Shown: one piece after another, positions 21,303 through 30,814 of the stretch
Layout of the letters: each line of letters begins with the position of its first letter
Numbering within the stretch: the stretch's first letter is position 1
NCBI GenBank assembly: GCA_963712165.1
Contig: CAVQGY010000002.1
Coordinates: 992,001 to 1,056,000 of the forward strand
Length of the DNA: 64,000 nt
Source of the DNA: B10-G9 sp963712165
GTDB taxonomy: Bacteria; Chloroflexota; Anaerolineae; Anaerolineales; UBA11858
Direction: 5' to 3'
Translations under genes and position numbers: made by a program
Notes under the pieces: generated by a model
Databases searched by the model: none
Told to the model about the DNA's origin: nothing
What the model saw: only the letters and a program-made list of their open reading frames with translations

Positions 21303-23693
21303 ATGGCAGTAAAAGTATCCAATAAACTGAATAACGCGTTCGAAGGTGCCCTGGCAGGCGGCGGTGATCCCGCCACCTCCCCATTATACGTTTTTGGGCC
21401 CTTTTTGAAATTGATAGTGGTGGCTGGAGTGGCAAAAGTCACTTTTGGAGCCTCTGTCTGGCTGGTTGTCTTGACGATCATGGTGGTCTCCGCTATGTAC
21501 CGCCTGGTGATGCGCTGGGTGACGGACGGCAGCGGCGGCAGCGGTTTGAGCGAGGAAGAGTTCGGAAGCTGGGCTGTGAAGGTCAATGCTGCCATAACTT
21601 TTGTGGAGTACACGCTTACCTTCCTGGTCAGCATGGCCGCTATGGTCACATTTATTGCCGACCGGGCCCCATTCCTGAATGAGACCATTCTCGGGATCCA
21701 ATACCGCACCTTTGTGGCCATCGCCCTGAGTGTGCTCACTGGCTGGCTCGTTAACCGAGGTCCCAAGGTTGCTGCCCGAACCTTCGGCCCTGCTACAGCA
21801 GGTGTGCTGGTGCTGCTGTGGATCATGATCGGCGCCACTCTCTGGCAGCGTGGTTTTCATCTGCCTTCATTTGACCTGCAAGCCTTCCAGGGAGAATATT
21901 TCCACTTCACTCTGGCCGGGTATGTGCGTATATTGGCGGTGATGACAGGTATTGAGGTATTTGCCAATCTGGTAGCCGCATATGAAGGAACCGATGAAGT
22001 TCGGAGCAGAAGGGCTTTTAGCAGCCTCTTAATCATCATGGGCACCACGGTGGCTACGATGTTGATCGTTGGGCCGGCGATATTGGAATTATCCGATCCC
22101 ACCAATCTAGAAGTATCCGTTTTTACCCAGACCATGGATGCCCTGCTGCCTTCCCCGCTTCCCTATGTGGGGACCCTGGTGGGGATAGCAGTGTTAATGT
22201 CAGCCTCGGCTGCCAGCGCGCAAGGACTTCAGAACCTGGCTCTGGGATTGAAGAAGAGGAACTATATCCCCCCCGATTTTGGCCAGCAGAACCAGTTCGA
22301 TGTTGCAGATAAACCGGTTTGGCTGGAAGTCGGGATTGTCAGTTTAGCATTCCTCTTTTTCGGGACCAATGAGGAAACCTACCTGGCCATCTACGCTGCC
22401 GGTGTCTTTATATTATTAAGTATGACCGGTTGGGCAGTCACCAAGCGGCTTATACGCCAGGCTAAGGAAAGCTTCTCTATTGGGATGGCTCTGCTCATCC
22501 TGGGAACAACCATTGCCGCAGTCCTGACCACTGGAGCAACCGCGATCATTTTTGAGGAACGGTTTGTAGAAGGAGCCTGGACCTACCTGCTATTTATCCC
22601 CATCTTATATCTTGGATTCAGTTTTTCCCGCTCCTACCTGGGAGAGCCGGATCCAGTACTGGATTATCTGGGCGGTCTCGACATTGCTCTGCTAGCAGGT
22701 TTTGGCTTCGGACAGATGGCACCGGCAACTGTGAGTCCTTCTGGCGGACAGACTCCACCCCGGGAGATCACCTGGGAACCCGAGCCTATTGAACAAAGCC
22801 ATTGGCGTGAAGATCACAAGACTATAAAGAAAATTGCCGTGCTGTTAGACGGTTCGGTCTACGCGGCTCAAGCCCTTCCCGCTGCCAAGCGCATCTGCCA
22901 GGCAACGGGTGCATCAATGACACTGCTTTCCGGCGTGAAATCCTACTCCCATGGCCCTCAGGAGCAGTTCAATGCGGATTTGGCGGCACGTGAAATATAC
23001 CTTGACAGTCTGATCGAGCAGCTTTCAGGGGATGGTTTTCAAGTTGATAAAGCCGTCCGCTTGGGGTCCATTGTTGAGGTTACCGAGTCATTTGTGGATG
23101 CTGTCGGGATCGATCTAGTGGTCACCACCACCCGGGGCAGATCAGGCGAAAAACACTGGATGAGCGGGGGAGTTTCCGCCAAACTGATGGCCCGCCTGAA
23201 TATTCCTGTCTACCTGGTACAGGGGGACCAACCCAAGGATCTGGGCAAAAAACCTGCAAAGATCCTCGTGGCTCTGGACGGTTCGATCGCCTCGGAGAAA
23301 GTACTGCCCTATGCCCGAGCCCTTGCTTTAGCCTACGGCAGTGAAATGACCCTGCTCTCTGTCCCTCAGATCCCTGAAACGGATAAGTATCGTGCCCCGG
23401 CGGACGTAGTTGAGGGCCTAAGGGCAGAAGCGGAAGCCCAGATGAGAAATTTTCTGGAAGCTGTTTCACGCGGACTGAAAAAGGATCAAGTGAAGACCAA
23501 TATCCTGGTCAAAGGGACACGGGCGGCGACAACCATCGTCGAGACAGCAGAAGAGGGTGGGTTCGATCTGATCGCCCTGACTTCCAATGGACGGGGGGGC
23601 TTTAAGAGGGTCATGATGGGTGCGGACTCGGAAAGGGTTGTGGCGAACACCAATAGCTGTGTATTGATGATGCCCTCAAGGAATAATCATTAG
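21303..23693 (+). CDS. APC-family permease fused to two UspA domains
   Basis: About 796 residues. Residues 1-480 form a transporter of the amino acid-polyamine-organocation superfamily with about twelve hydrophobic segments; the N terminus NAFEGALAGGGDPATSPLYVF holds the helix-1 substrate/sodium break. Then come two universal stress domains, starting at about KIAVLLDGSVYAAQALPAAK and KILVALDGSIASEKVLPYAR. Both end in the ATP-binding glycine loop: TTTRGRSGEKHWMSGGVS and ALTSNGRGGFKRVMMGADSE. The Usp pair probably senses nucleotide or stress state and gates transport (inference). Start: ATG with CAGGGA nine bases upstream; an upstream GTG at 21267 is in frame. It ends before a strong bidirectional terminator. 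Confidence 0.85.
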   Translation: MAVKVSNKLNNAFEGALAGGGDPATSPLYVFGPFLKLIVVAGVAKVTFGASVWLVVLTIMVVSAMYRLVMRWVTDGSGGSGLSEEEFGSWAVKVNAAITFVEYTLTFLVSMAAMVTFIADRAPFLNETILGIQYRTFVAIALSVLTGWLVNRGPKVAARTFGPATAGVLVLLWIMIGATLWQRGFHLPSFDLQAFQGEYFHFTLAGYVRILAVMTGIEVFANLVAAYEGTDEVRSRRAFSSLLIIMGTTVATMLIVGPAILELSDPTNLEVSVFTQTMDALLPSPLPYVGTLVGIAVLMSASAASAQGLQNLALGLKKRNYIPPDFGQQNQFDVADKPVWLEVGIVSLAFLFFGTNEETYLAIYAAGVFILLSMTGWAVTKRLIRQAKESFSIGMALLILGTTIAAVLTTGATAIIFEERFVEGAWTYLLFIPILYLGFSFSRSYLGEPDPVLDYLGGLDIALLAGFGFGQMAPATVSPSGGQTPPREITWEPEPIEQSHWREDHKTIKKIAVLLDGSVYAAQALPAAKRICQATGASMTLLSGVKSYSHGPQEQFNADLAAREIYLDSLIEQLSGDGFQVDKAVRLGSIVEVTESFVDAVGIDLVVTTTRGRSGEKHWMSGGVSAKLMARLNIPVYLVQGDQPKDLGKKPAKILVALDGSIASEKVLPYARALALAYGSEMTLLSVPQIPETDKYRAPADVVEGLRAEAEAQMRNFLEAVSRGLKKDQVKTNILVKGTRAATTIVETAEEGGFDLIALTSNGRGGFKRVMMGADSERVVANTNSCVLMMPSRNNH

Positions 23694-23711
23694 AAAATGA
23701 ACGATTTATAG

Positions 23712-23747
23712 AAGGACGAAGTCCCAGAGAGGGACTTCGTCCTTTTT
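23712..23747. terminator. Bidirectional terminator
   Basis: Perfect 14-bp stem AAGGACGAAGTCCC/GGGACTTCGTCCTT with loop AGAGA and T-runs on both strands, between the convergent APC-Usp and etfA genes. Confidence 0.9.
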
Positions 23748-23752
23748 AATGC

Positions 23753-24796
23753 CTACTGGTTGAGATAAGCCTTCAATTTCTCTGTCAGTGGGGGTAGGAT
23801 GGTGTGCATATCCCCTACCAGGCCAAAACGGGCAAAGTTGAAGATCGGGGCGTCCTGGTCCTTGTTAATGGCCACGATGACCTTGCTGCTTCGCATACCT
23901 GCCAGGTGTTGGATAGCACCTGATACACCACAGGCGAAGTATAGGTCAGGGGAGACCACTTTACCGGTCTGACCGACTTGGTGATCGTAGGCGATATAAC
24001 CAGCATCCACCGCGGCCCGGCTGGCACCGACTGCGGCGCCCAGCACATCAGCCAGCTGTTTGATCAAGGCAAAACCCTGCTCAGCCTTCCAGATATCTGC
24101 AGCCTCTTCATCCAGATCTGCCGGGGCATCCAGGTTGGCGTTCAATGCTACTCCCCGTCCTCCAGAGACGATCACACTGGCATCACTCAGGCTGACTCCC
24201 TCGGCTTTCTTCTGGATAGAAACGATCGTGGTCGCCAGATTGCCGGGATCCAGCCCTGCTTCGAGTGTGGTCACGGTTCCGGTCCGGCTAGTATCAGGCT
24301 CTGGCTTATCGAAAGCTCGCGTCCGGAGGGTGATGACCTGAGGGGTGGTCTTGCAGACCAGTTTTGCCAGCAGCTTACCGGCATAGATCGGCCGAGTGGC
24401 AACAATCTCATCACCTGACCAGTCCAGGTCGATCACATCTACCATAACGCCGGTATTCAGATCCACTGCAGCCATGCCTGCCAAGGTCCTTCCACGGGTT
24501 GTGGTTGGGAAGAGGATCAGGTCAGGCTGGTAGGATTCAGCAGCTTTCTTGATCACATCTGCCAGCGGTTCGGGGCGGAAATCCTTCAGAGCTGGATCAT
24601 CTGCCAGGAAAACCTGGTCAGCACCATGGTGAAAGGCGGCATCAGCCAATCCCCCTATACCTTCTCCCAGGATCAGCGCAGCTGCTTCACCGCCAGAATC
24701 CTTGGCTATCGCCGCTGCCAGTCCGAGGCCTTCCCAGGAGGAAGGCTGTACTTTTCCCTGAAAATGATCTATGTATGCAAGTATTTTTTTTGTCAT
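23753..24796 (-). CDS. etfA: Electron transfer flavoprotein, alpha subunit
   Basis: A 347-residue ETF alpha subunit. The N-terminal half forms the alpha/beta domain (ILFPTTTRGRTLAGMAAVDLNTG, the family block before the FAD domain). The C-terminal FAD-binding signature is DHQVGQTGKVVSPDLYFACG, with SGAIQHLAGM and VAINKDQDAPIF following. It accepts electrons from acyl-CoA dehydrogenases and passes them to the quinone pool through ETF-quinone oxidoreductase or a bifurcating partner. Its ATG overlaps the etfB stop by one base (TAATG). With etfB and the dehydrogenase upstream it makes a three-gene fatty/branched-acyl oxidation module. Confidence 0.95.
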   Translation of the reverse strand: MTKKILAYIDHFQGKVQPSSWEGLGLAAAIAKDSGGEAAALILGEGIGGLADAAFHHGADQVFLADDPALKDFRPEPLADVIKKAAESYQPDLILFPTTTRGRTLAGMAAVDLNTGVMVDVIDLDWSGDEIVATRPIYAGKLLAKLVCKTTPQVITLRTRAFDKPEPDTSRTGTVTTLEAGLDPGNLATTIVSIQKKAEGVSLSDASVIVSGGRGVALNANLDAPADLDEEAADIWKAEQGFALIKQLADVLGAAVGASRAAVDAGYIAYDHQVGQTGKVVSPDLYFACGVSGAIQHLAGMRSSKVIVAINKDQDAPIFNFARFGLVGDMHTILPPLTEKLKAYLNQ

Positions 24797-25575
24797 TAGA
24801 GCACCTTCTCGGCTATCAGTTTATCAACCAGGTTTTGGGCTTGTTCTTCCGGTGAGCCACCTGCTATGATCTCAGACACAATCTCTTTCTGTTCCGGTTC
24901 CATTACCTCAGGCCAGGACACAGATGAGGTTGGCGCCTCTATGCCCAGATCTGCCAGGCTCCAAATCGGGAACTCTGCCTTGGATGCCTTGCGAATGCCC
25001 ATGAACGAGGGATAACGTGGTTCGGCGTAATCTTTGGTGACGCTTATAACGGCTGGAAGAGAGGAGTCAACCACCTGTACGCCTTCTTCCATGCTGCGTT
25101 GAACCTGGACTTTCCCACTTGCCGGGTCGACGTTTTCGAATTTAGAGACCAGGGTAAGGGAAGGCCAGCCCAACCCTCTAGCCACCTGAACGGGAAGCAG
25201 TCCAGTATCTGTATCCACAGATTGCTGTCCAAACAGCACCAGATCCGCATCACCGATCTTTTTAATTGCGGCTGCCAGCACGCGTGAGGCTGCTACATTG
25301 TCGATCCCTTTCAATGCTGGATCAGAAACCATCACTGCTGTATCAACGCCCATCGCCAGGGCATGTTTGATAGCTTCAGTCTCCCCTTCCTTTCCAAGGC
25401 AGAGAGCTGTCACATCTCCTCCATGCTCTGCAACAAGATTAAGGGCGGCTTCCACAGCATATTCATCCCAGGGATTGATGATCAGCGGCGCATCTCCCCA
25501 GCTAATGGCACCATTTTCCACTGACATAGTGGCTGCTGTGTCTGGGACCTGCTTAACGCAGACAATAATTTTCAC
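24796..25575 (-). CDS. etfB: Electron transfer flavoprotein, beta subunit
   Basis: A 259-residue ETF beta subunit. MKIIVCVKQVPDTAATMSVE is the expected start; INPWDEYAVEAALNL and LVLFGQQSVDTDTGLLPVQV are family blocks for AMP binding and the alpha/beta interface. The segment PAVISVTKDYAEPRYPSFMG, usual in EtfB, carries the recognition region for partner dehydrogenases. It lies between the acyl-CoA dehydrogenase (50 bp upstream) and etfA (1-bp overlap). GGAGGG precedes the ATG. Confidence 0.95.
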   Translation of the reverse strand: MKIIVCVKQVPDTAATMSVENGAISWGDAPLIINPWDEYAVEAALNLVAEHGGDVTALCLGKEGETEAIKHALAMGVDTAVMVSDPALKGIDNVAASRVLAAAIKKIGDADLVLFGQQSVDTDTGLLPVQVARGLGWPSLTLVSKFENVDPASGKVQVQRSMEEGVQVVDSSLPAVISVTKDYAEPRYPSFMGIRKASKAEFPIWSLADLGIEAPTSSVSWPEVMEPEQKEIVSEIIAGGSPEEQAQNLVDKLIAEKVL

Positions 25576-25625
25576 ACTTCTACCCTCCTTATCCTAGATA
25601 GTGATTGATTCGATCTTCCTGAACA

Positions 25626-26831
25626 TCATGTCCAGGTTTCATAGTCATAAGCTGGCAGTTCACAGCGCAGCTTTTTATCATGTCGTTTGTCCAGGGCATA
25701 CCCTGCCTGGATCAGGGCTTGGATCTCGCTGGAACCTTCGTAGATCATGGCACCCCGGGAATTTCGAAGGTACCGTTCCACGGGATATTCATCACTGTAG
25801 CCATATGCTCCATGGATCTGGACTGCTTCCGACGCAGCCCTAAAGGAAGCATCGGTCGCAAACCATTTCGCGGCTGAGGTTTCCCGCGTATTGCGGATGC
25901 CCAGATTCTTCAACCATCCAGCTTGCAGATAAAGCAGCCGGGCAGCCTGGTAGTCAAGGGCGATCCGGGCGATCTTTTCCTGGATCAACTGCAACTCGCT
26001 CAGCGGTTGTCCTGCGATAGTCCGTTCCTTAACATATTTTATACTGGCTTCCTGGGAGGCCCGGATCAATCCGGTAGCTCCGGCGGCTACAGTATACCGG
26101 CCGTTGTCAAATGCCGACATGGTGATTTTGAATCCCTCACCCTCTTTGCCAAGCATATTTTCTGCGGGGACAAGAACATCCTGGAAATGGATCCAGCCGG
26201 TGGAGCCAGCGCGAACCCCCAGCTTGCCATGAAGATCGCCCCGAGTAATTCCGGGGGAGTCAAGGTCCACGATGAAAGTGGACAAGCCCCGGTAAGGGGG
26301 ATCGGCTTGAGGGTCTGAGCGAAAGCTGACTACCGCATAATCAGCTGCGGTTGCCAAGGAAATCCACATCTTCTCACCATTGAGGACGTAGTTATTACCC
26401 TCTTTTTTTGCAGTTGCCTGGATATGAGCAAAATCTGAGCCTGCTCCTGGTTCGGTGAAGGCGCCGCAGCTGATCTTTTCCCCTTTGGCCAAGGGTACGA
26501 GGAATTTTTCCTTCTGGGCTTCTGTGCCCCACTGCAGTATTGTCAGGCAGCTTAAACCATTGTGTACAGAGATCACCACTCGCAGGGAAGTATCGACCGC
26601 TTCCAATTCTTCACTGACCAGGCCCAGGCAGATGTAGTCCATTCCCTGGCCTCCATATCTCACTGGAATAGTTATGCCCAGAATTCCCAGTTCTGCCATG
26701 CGTGGCAAAACAAACGGCGCCATACCTCCGGCCCGGTCTTGATCCTGGATGCCAGGAAGAACTTCCCTGGTTGCAAAATCCCGGACCATACGCTGTGCCA
26801 TCAGGTGTTCTTCTGATAATCCGAATTCCAA
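25626..26831 (-). CDS. Acyl-CoA dehydrogenase
   Basis: A 401-residue FAD-dependent acyl-CoA dehydrogenase. CGAFTEPGAGSDFAHIQATA and NGEKMWISLATAADYAVV are the FAD and substrate signatures of the middle beta domain. The C-terminal QIHGAYGYSDEYPVERYLRN is the second family signature, and the Glu of MIYEGSSEIQ is the catalytic base in the position used by short- and medium-chain enzymes. Length fits the family, with about fifteen extra C-terminal residues. It feeds electrons to the ETF encoded downstream on the same strand. Exact chain length cannot be read from sequence alone. Confidence 0.92.
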   Translation of the reverse strand: MEFGLSEEHLMAQRMVRDFATREVLPGIQDQDRAGGMAPFVLPRMAELGILGITIPVRYGGQGMDYICLGLVSEELEAVDTSLRVVISVHNGLSCLTILQWGTEAQKEKFLVPLAKGEKISCGAFTEPGAGSDFAHIQATAKKEGNNYVLNGEKMWISLATAADYAVVSFRSDPQADPPYRGLSTFIVDLDSPGITRGDLHGKLGVRAGSTGWIHFQDVLVPAENMLGKEGEGFKITMSAFDNGRYTVAAGATGLIRASQEASIKYVKERTIAGQPLSELQLIQEKIARIALDYQAARLLYLQAGWLKNLGIRNTRETSAAKWFATDASFRAASEAVQIHGAYGYSDEYPVERYLRNSRGAMIYEGSSEIQALIQAGYALDKRHDKKLRCELPAYDYETWT

Positions 26832-26941
26832 TTTAACTCCTTGTATTTGTGTTTGTGATCGAGGTTAACTGATTATACCTTCATCCTAAAATGTGGACCT
26901 CAAGGTTTCAAATCGGAGGTTTATACAATATAATCTCAGGT

Positions 26942-28339
26942 ATGAATGAAAGCTTAAAAACTGCCCTCAAGCTGGTCCTGCTGGTTTTGGCAGGTTCAGT
27001 GATCGGGTTCGGACCAACTGTTATTAGTGTAACGCAAAACGCGCAGAAAGTGAGTACGGCCTTCGCTGCCGAAGATTACCAGGCTGGCGCGGTCTACCTG
27101 ATTGAACTGGCAGAATCTAATCCCTGGTGGTCCTCTCTGTGGGAGAGCGCCGGACAAGCTGCCTTCACAGCTGGCGATTATTCCCTGGCAAGGGATGCTT
27201 ACCAGGAGGCACACAGGCTGGGGGAATTATCTGAAGCAGGCCAGGTTGATCTGGGAACAGCTCATTTACTGCTGGGGAAGCCCGAAGATGCGGAGAGTAC
27301 CTGGTTGGAACTGAGTTCCTCGAGCTCTGCTTTGAGAGAATTAGCAGATTATTACGAGAAAGAAGGGGATATTTCCCAGGCTATTGATTTCTGGTCCCAA
27401 TATCTCGCGCTCTCTGAAACAAGCCCTGCCGCTGATGAGCTCTATCATTTTGGTTTGTTGATCGCAGCGGATACACCCCCCAAGGCGCTGATTTATCTGG
27501 ATCAGGTCTATCCGGACTACCCAGATGCTGGAAAAGTGGCCACGGGGATCAGGTCCGCTATCCAGGAGGAACCAGCCTATCAGCTCCTGTCTGCCGGCCA
27601 GGTACTGGCAGCGGTAGATCAATGGAGCCTGGCAGCTTATGCATTTGAGAAAGCAGTTACTCTCCGGTCTGATTATCCAGAAGCCTGGTTCTATTGGGGA
27701 GAATCACTCCAGCATATCCAGAACCCCTCGAAAGACCCTCAGGAGATCCTTCAGGAAGGGCTCGATCTGGATAAGGATTCACCACAGGGTAATCTCTTTA
27801 TGGGAATTTATTGGCAGAGGAAAGGCTCTCATGCGACTGCCCTGGATTATTTCGCTATCGTAGAAAATATCTGGCCGGACCGGGTAGATGTGATCCTGGA
27901 AGAAGGCAAGTCCCTGGCCGCACTGGGAGATTTTGATGCTGCCTATTCAAAATACCAGGCAGCGATAGAACTCAATCCTCAGGATCCTGGAACCTACAGG
28001 ATGCTGGCTGAATTCAGCCTGACTTATGCCTACCAGGTAAGGGAAGCCGCACTGCCTGCAGCCCGCCTGGCTGTGCGGTTTGGCCCTGATGATCCGGCGA
28101 ATATCGACGTTCTGGGGCAGGTCCTGTTAACACTGGAAGATGAATTGAATGCCATCCGATTCTACTTGAAGGCCCTGGAAGTGGATCCTGAATTTGCTCC
28201 AGCCTATTATCATCTTGGAATCCTCTATTCTGCCCGGGATGATGCGGATCTGGCGGCCTATTATCTCAACCAGGCTGTGATTTACTCAAAGAATCCGGCT
28301 TTGACGGATCAGGCCCAGCGTTTGTTATCATCCTATTAA
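26942..28339 (+). CDS. Membrane-anchored TPR protein
   Basis: About 465 residues: a single N-terminal hydrophobic segment (LKLVLLVLAGSVIGFGPTVI) and then tetratricopeptide repeats along the whole length, for instance SLARDAYQEAHRLGELSEAG, EAWFYWGESLQHIQNPSKDP, FDAAYSKYQAAIELNPQDPG and LNAIRFYLKALEVDPEFAPA. It is probably a scaffold on the outer face of the membrane. TATAAT at 26929-26934 sits only seven bases before this ATG, and GGAGGT at 26915-26920 has no start at normal distance, so the message may be leaderless. An earlier in-frame ATG at 26891 is a less likely start. Confidence 0.75.
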   Translation: MNESLKTALKLVLLVLAGSVIGFGPTVISVTQNAQKVSTAFAAEDYQAGAVYLIELAESNPWWSSLWESAGQAAFTAGDYSLARDAYQEAHRLGELSEAGQVDLGTAHLLLGKPEDAESTWLELSSSSSALRELADYYEKEGDISQAIDFWSQYLALSETSPAADELYHFGLLIAADTPPKALIYLDQVYPDYPDAGKVATGIRSAIQEEPAYQLLSAGQVLAAVDQWSLAAYAFEKAVTLRSDYPEAWFYWGESLQHIQNPSKDPQEILQEGLDLDKDSPQGNLFMGIYWQRKGSHATALDYFAIVENIWPDRVDVILEEGKSLAALGDFDAAYSKYQAAIELNPQDPGTYRMLAEFSLTYAYQVREAALPAARLAVRFGPDDPANIDVLGQVLLTLEDELNAIRFYLKALEVDPEFAPAYYHLGILYSARDDADLAAYYLNQAVIYSKNPALTDQAQRLLSSY

Positions 28340-28417
28340 GCAGGAAAAACATTTCAGACCCCAGCTACTCTGGAGCGAATAAGTGTATCTGATACTATGC
28401 CTGCGGTGGAGAAATGA

Positions 28418-29080
28418 ATGAGTAAAAAAATCAGCTTACTGTTGTTTACCACACTTCTGGTCCTTTTTTCCCTGGCGTGCAATCTGTCCCAGATAACCCA
28501 GTTCTTCGGGGAATATCCAGATTTCCCTGGCGCCCTGTTATTCCAGGATGGATTTTCTGATACATCAAGCGGCTGGGACAGGGTCCAAAGCCCGGAAGGC
28601 ATGACGGATTATGAAGGTGAACGTTATCGGATCGTAGTCAACGCTGCCAATGCTGATTATTGGTCGAATCCTGGATTATATTTTGAAGATGTAGAGATCG
28701 AAGTGGATGCTCTCAAGAACGCTGGACCGGATGATAATGATTTTGGGGTCCTCTGCCGCTACCAGGATACAGAGAATTTCTACTTCCTGATCATCAGCAG
28801 CGATGGTTATTACGGCATTGGGATTGTCTTGGAAGGTCACCAAAAACTGCTTGAACCCCCCCAAATGTATCACTCGGAAGCGATCATCCCTGGCAACTCA
28901 GTCAATCATATCCAGGCTGTCTGTCAGGGTTCCCGTCTGGCATTATCCGTGAACGGCGAATTCATCGCTGAAACCTATGATTCCACTTTTTCCACGGGAG
29001 ATGTCGGTCTAATCGTAGGATCATTTGACGAGCCTGGCGTGGATGTCTTATTCGATAATCTGTCTGTCAAGATCCCTTGA
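28418..29080 (+). CDS. Lipoprotein with LamG/concanavalin-like domain
   Basis: A 220-residue lipoprotein with lipobox FSLAC (Cys21). The body begins LLFQDGFSDTSSGWDRVQSP and includes GVLCRYQDTENFYFLIISSDGYYGIG and VDVLFDNLSVKIP, the pattern of concanavalin A-like jelly-roll domains (3-keto-disaccharide hydrolase/DUF1080-like or LamG), common in Chloroflexi surface proteins. It probably binds or hydrolyses a glycan; no catalytic residue was assigned. It follows the TPR gene by 78 bp and its end lies 32 bp before the mtaB start on the same strand. Confidence 0.7.
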   Translation: MSKKISLLLFTTLLVLFSLACNLSQITQFFGEYPDFPGALLFQDGFSDTSSGWDRVQSPEGMTDYEGERYRIVVNAANADYWSNPGLYFEDVEIEVDALKNAGPDDNDFGVLCRYQDTENFYFLIISSDGYYGIGIVLEGHQKLLEPPQMYHSEAIIPGNSVNHIQAVCQGSRLALSVNGEFIAETYDSTFSTGDVGLIVGSFDEPGVDVLFDNLSVKIP

Positions 29081-29112
29081 GCAATCTGCCCCTGTGTGGA
29101 TATGCCTTTTAT

Positions 29113-30396
29113 ATGATGAAAATCTACCTGGATATGATCGGCTGCCGGTTGAATCAAAGCGAGCTGGAGATAATCGCTCGGCAGTTTAGCGCAGCTGGCC
29201 ACACCCTGGTCGGGGATCCATCCGAGGCTGATCTTGCGGTTGTGAATACCTGTACGGTTACAGCCGCCGCTGCCGCGGATTCCAGGAAAACGATCCGGCG
29301 AATAGCCCGCAGCGGTGTGGAAAAGATCATATCGACTGGATGTTGGAGTGAGCTGGAACCGGAAGCGGCCCTTAAACTTCCGGGAGTGACAGCTGTTGTG
29401 AATAACCAGCAAAAAGACAGATTGGTTGCTGACCTGCTTTCCCTTGAAGAGGATCTATTTGATCTAGAGCCCATTCAGCGGGTACCTATCCCAGGAGCAC
29501 GCCAAAGGACGAGGGCTTTTATCAAAGCTCAGGATGGCTGCCGCCACAAGTGCGCTTTTTGCATCACAACAGTTGCCAGGGGAGCTTCGCGATCTGAACC
29601 GCTCCAGAAAGTCATCCGCGAAGTAAATGCTGCCGCCCGATCTGGAATCAAGGAGATCGTCCTTACCGGAGTTCAGCTGGGGTCATGGGGGAAGGACCTC
29701 TCTCCCCGGCGTGAATTGCCGGATCTGGTGAAAGCCCTCCTTCAAGACACGGAGATTCCTCGCATCAGGCTGTCCTCGATTGAGCCCTGGGATATTTCCC
29801 GGGAGTTAATTGAGCTCCTTGACCAGGACCGGGTCGCCAGGCACCTACACCTGCCCCTTCAATCCGGGTCATCCGCCACAATGAGACGAATGGCCAGGGC
29901 GATCACCCCGGAGGGATACCAGCACCTGGTGGGGGAGATTCGCTCCAGGATTCCAGAGGCTGCCATCACCACTGATATCTTAACTGGCTTCCCGGGTGAA
30001 AGTGATGAGGAATTCAGAGAAGGGCTGGACTTTATCAAACGGATCGGGTTCGCTGGAGGCCATGTCTTCACCTTTTCCGCCCGCGAGGGTACACCAGCAG
30101 CTGGTTTTCCCGATCAGATCCCGTATCCTGTCAGGAAGGCCCGAAATGCGCAGATCCGAAAAATTCTTCAGGAATCTGCTGAAAGATATCGGAAGTCTTT
30201 TATAGATAGAGAATTGGAAATCCTCTGGGAACAGGAAACGGAGAGTGAAAACGGGATGGGCATATTGATCGGCTTGAGCGATAATTACCTTAAGGTCGAA
30301 GCTGATGGGCCAACCCAGCTCTGGAATCGATTCTCCAGAGTGCGAGTAGACCAAATTACATCGGCGGGTGTCCGGGGGATCATCCTGGATAGCTGA
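29113..30396 (+). CDS. mtaB: tRNA t6A37 methylthiotransferase MtaB
   Basis: A 427-residue radical SAM methylthiotransferase that converts t6A37 to ms2t6A in tRNAs reading ANN codons. The N-terminal UPF0004 domain has Cys at GCRLNQSE, NTCTV and TGCW for the second Fe-S cluster. The radical SAM motif is CRHKCAFC in IKAQDGCRHKCAFCITTVAR, and the C-terminal TRAM-like domain follows from about residue 360. Short MtaB-type N terminus and GCRLNQSE separate it from MiaB (which has GCQMN) and RimO. Start chosen at ATGATGAAA; the frame extends to a TTG at 29077. Confidence 0.9.
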   Translation: MMKIYLDMIGCRLNQSELEIIARQFSAAGHTLVGDPSEADLAVVNTCTVTAAAAADSRKTIRRIARSGVEKIISTGCWSELEPEAALKLPGVTAVVNNQQKDRLVADLLSLEEDLFDLEPIQRVPIPGARQRTRAFIKAQDGCRHKCAFCITTVARGASRSEPLQKVIREVNAAARSGIKEIVLTGVQLGSWGKDLSPRRELPDLVKALLQDTEIPRIRLSSIEPWDISRELIELLDQDRVARHLHLPLQSGSSATMRRMARAITPEGYQHLVGEIRSRIPEAAITTDILTGFPGESDEEFREGLDFIKRIGFAGGHVFTFSAREGTPAAGFPDQIPYPVRKARNAQIRKILQESAERYRKSFIDRELEILWEQETESENGMGILIGLSDNYLKVEADGPTQLWNRFSRVRVDQITSAGVRGIILDS

Positions 30397-30442
30397 TCTT
30401 CAAGAAAGATCCCCAATGGCCCTGAGAATAGAGGAGGTGGAA

Positions 30443-30787
30443 ATGAGTGATTGTCTGTTCTGTAAAATTATCAGCAAAGAGATACCCAGTGAAGTAGTAC
30501 ACCAGGACGAATATATAACCATATTCAAGGATATCAATCCGGCAGCGCCGGTGCATCTTCTGATCATTCCCAATGCTCATATCTCGTCCGTCCAGGAGAT
30601 GGGTGAAGGGGATGAAAGCCTGTTGGGTAAACTTTTTTCCGGTGCGAAGTTAGCAGCAGAGCTAACGGGGATTGCCGAATCTGGTTACCGTCTGATTGTG
30701 AATAATGGGCCGGATGGGGGCCAAGTTGTCCACCATCTCCATATGCATGTGCTTGGGGGGGGAAAAATGCAGCACCCAATGGGATAA
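30443..30787 (+). CDS. HIT-family (HINT-type) protein
   Basis: A 114-residue histidine triad protein. SDCLFCKIISKEIPSEVVH is the N-terminal signature with the CxxC-like Cys pair, and VHHLHMHVLGG near the C terminus is the H-x-H-x-H-x-x triad with the nucleophilic central His. HINT-type enzymes hydrolyse adenosine phosphoramidates and related nucleotidyl conjugates. GAGGAGG precedes the ATG by six bases, which overrides the longer frame from 30368. It lies between mtaB and yqeY, a conserved order also found in Firmicutes. Confidence 0.92.
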   Translation: MSDCLFCKIISKEIPSEVVHQDEYITIFKDINPAAPVHLLIIPNAHISSVQEMGEGDESLLGKLFSGAKLAAELTGIAESGYRLIVNNGPDGGQVVHHLHMHVLGGGKMQHPMG

Positions 30788-30814
30788 GGTATTGAAAAGG
30801 GTATAATGGAGAAC

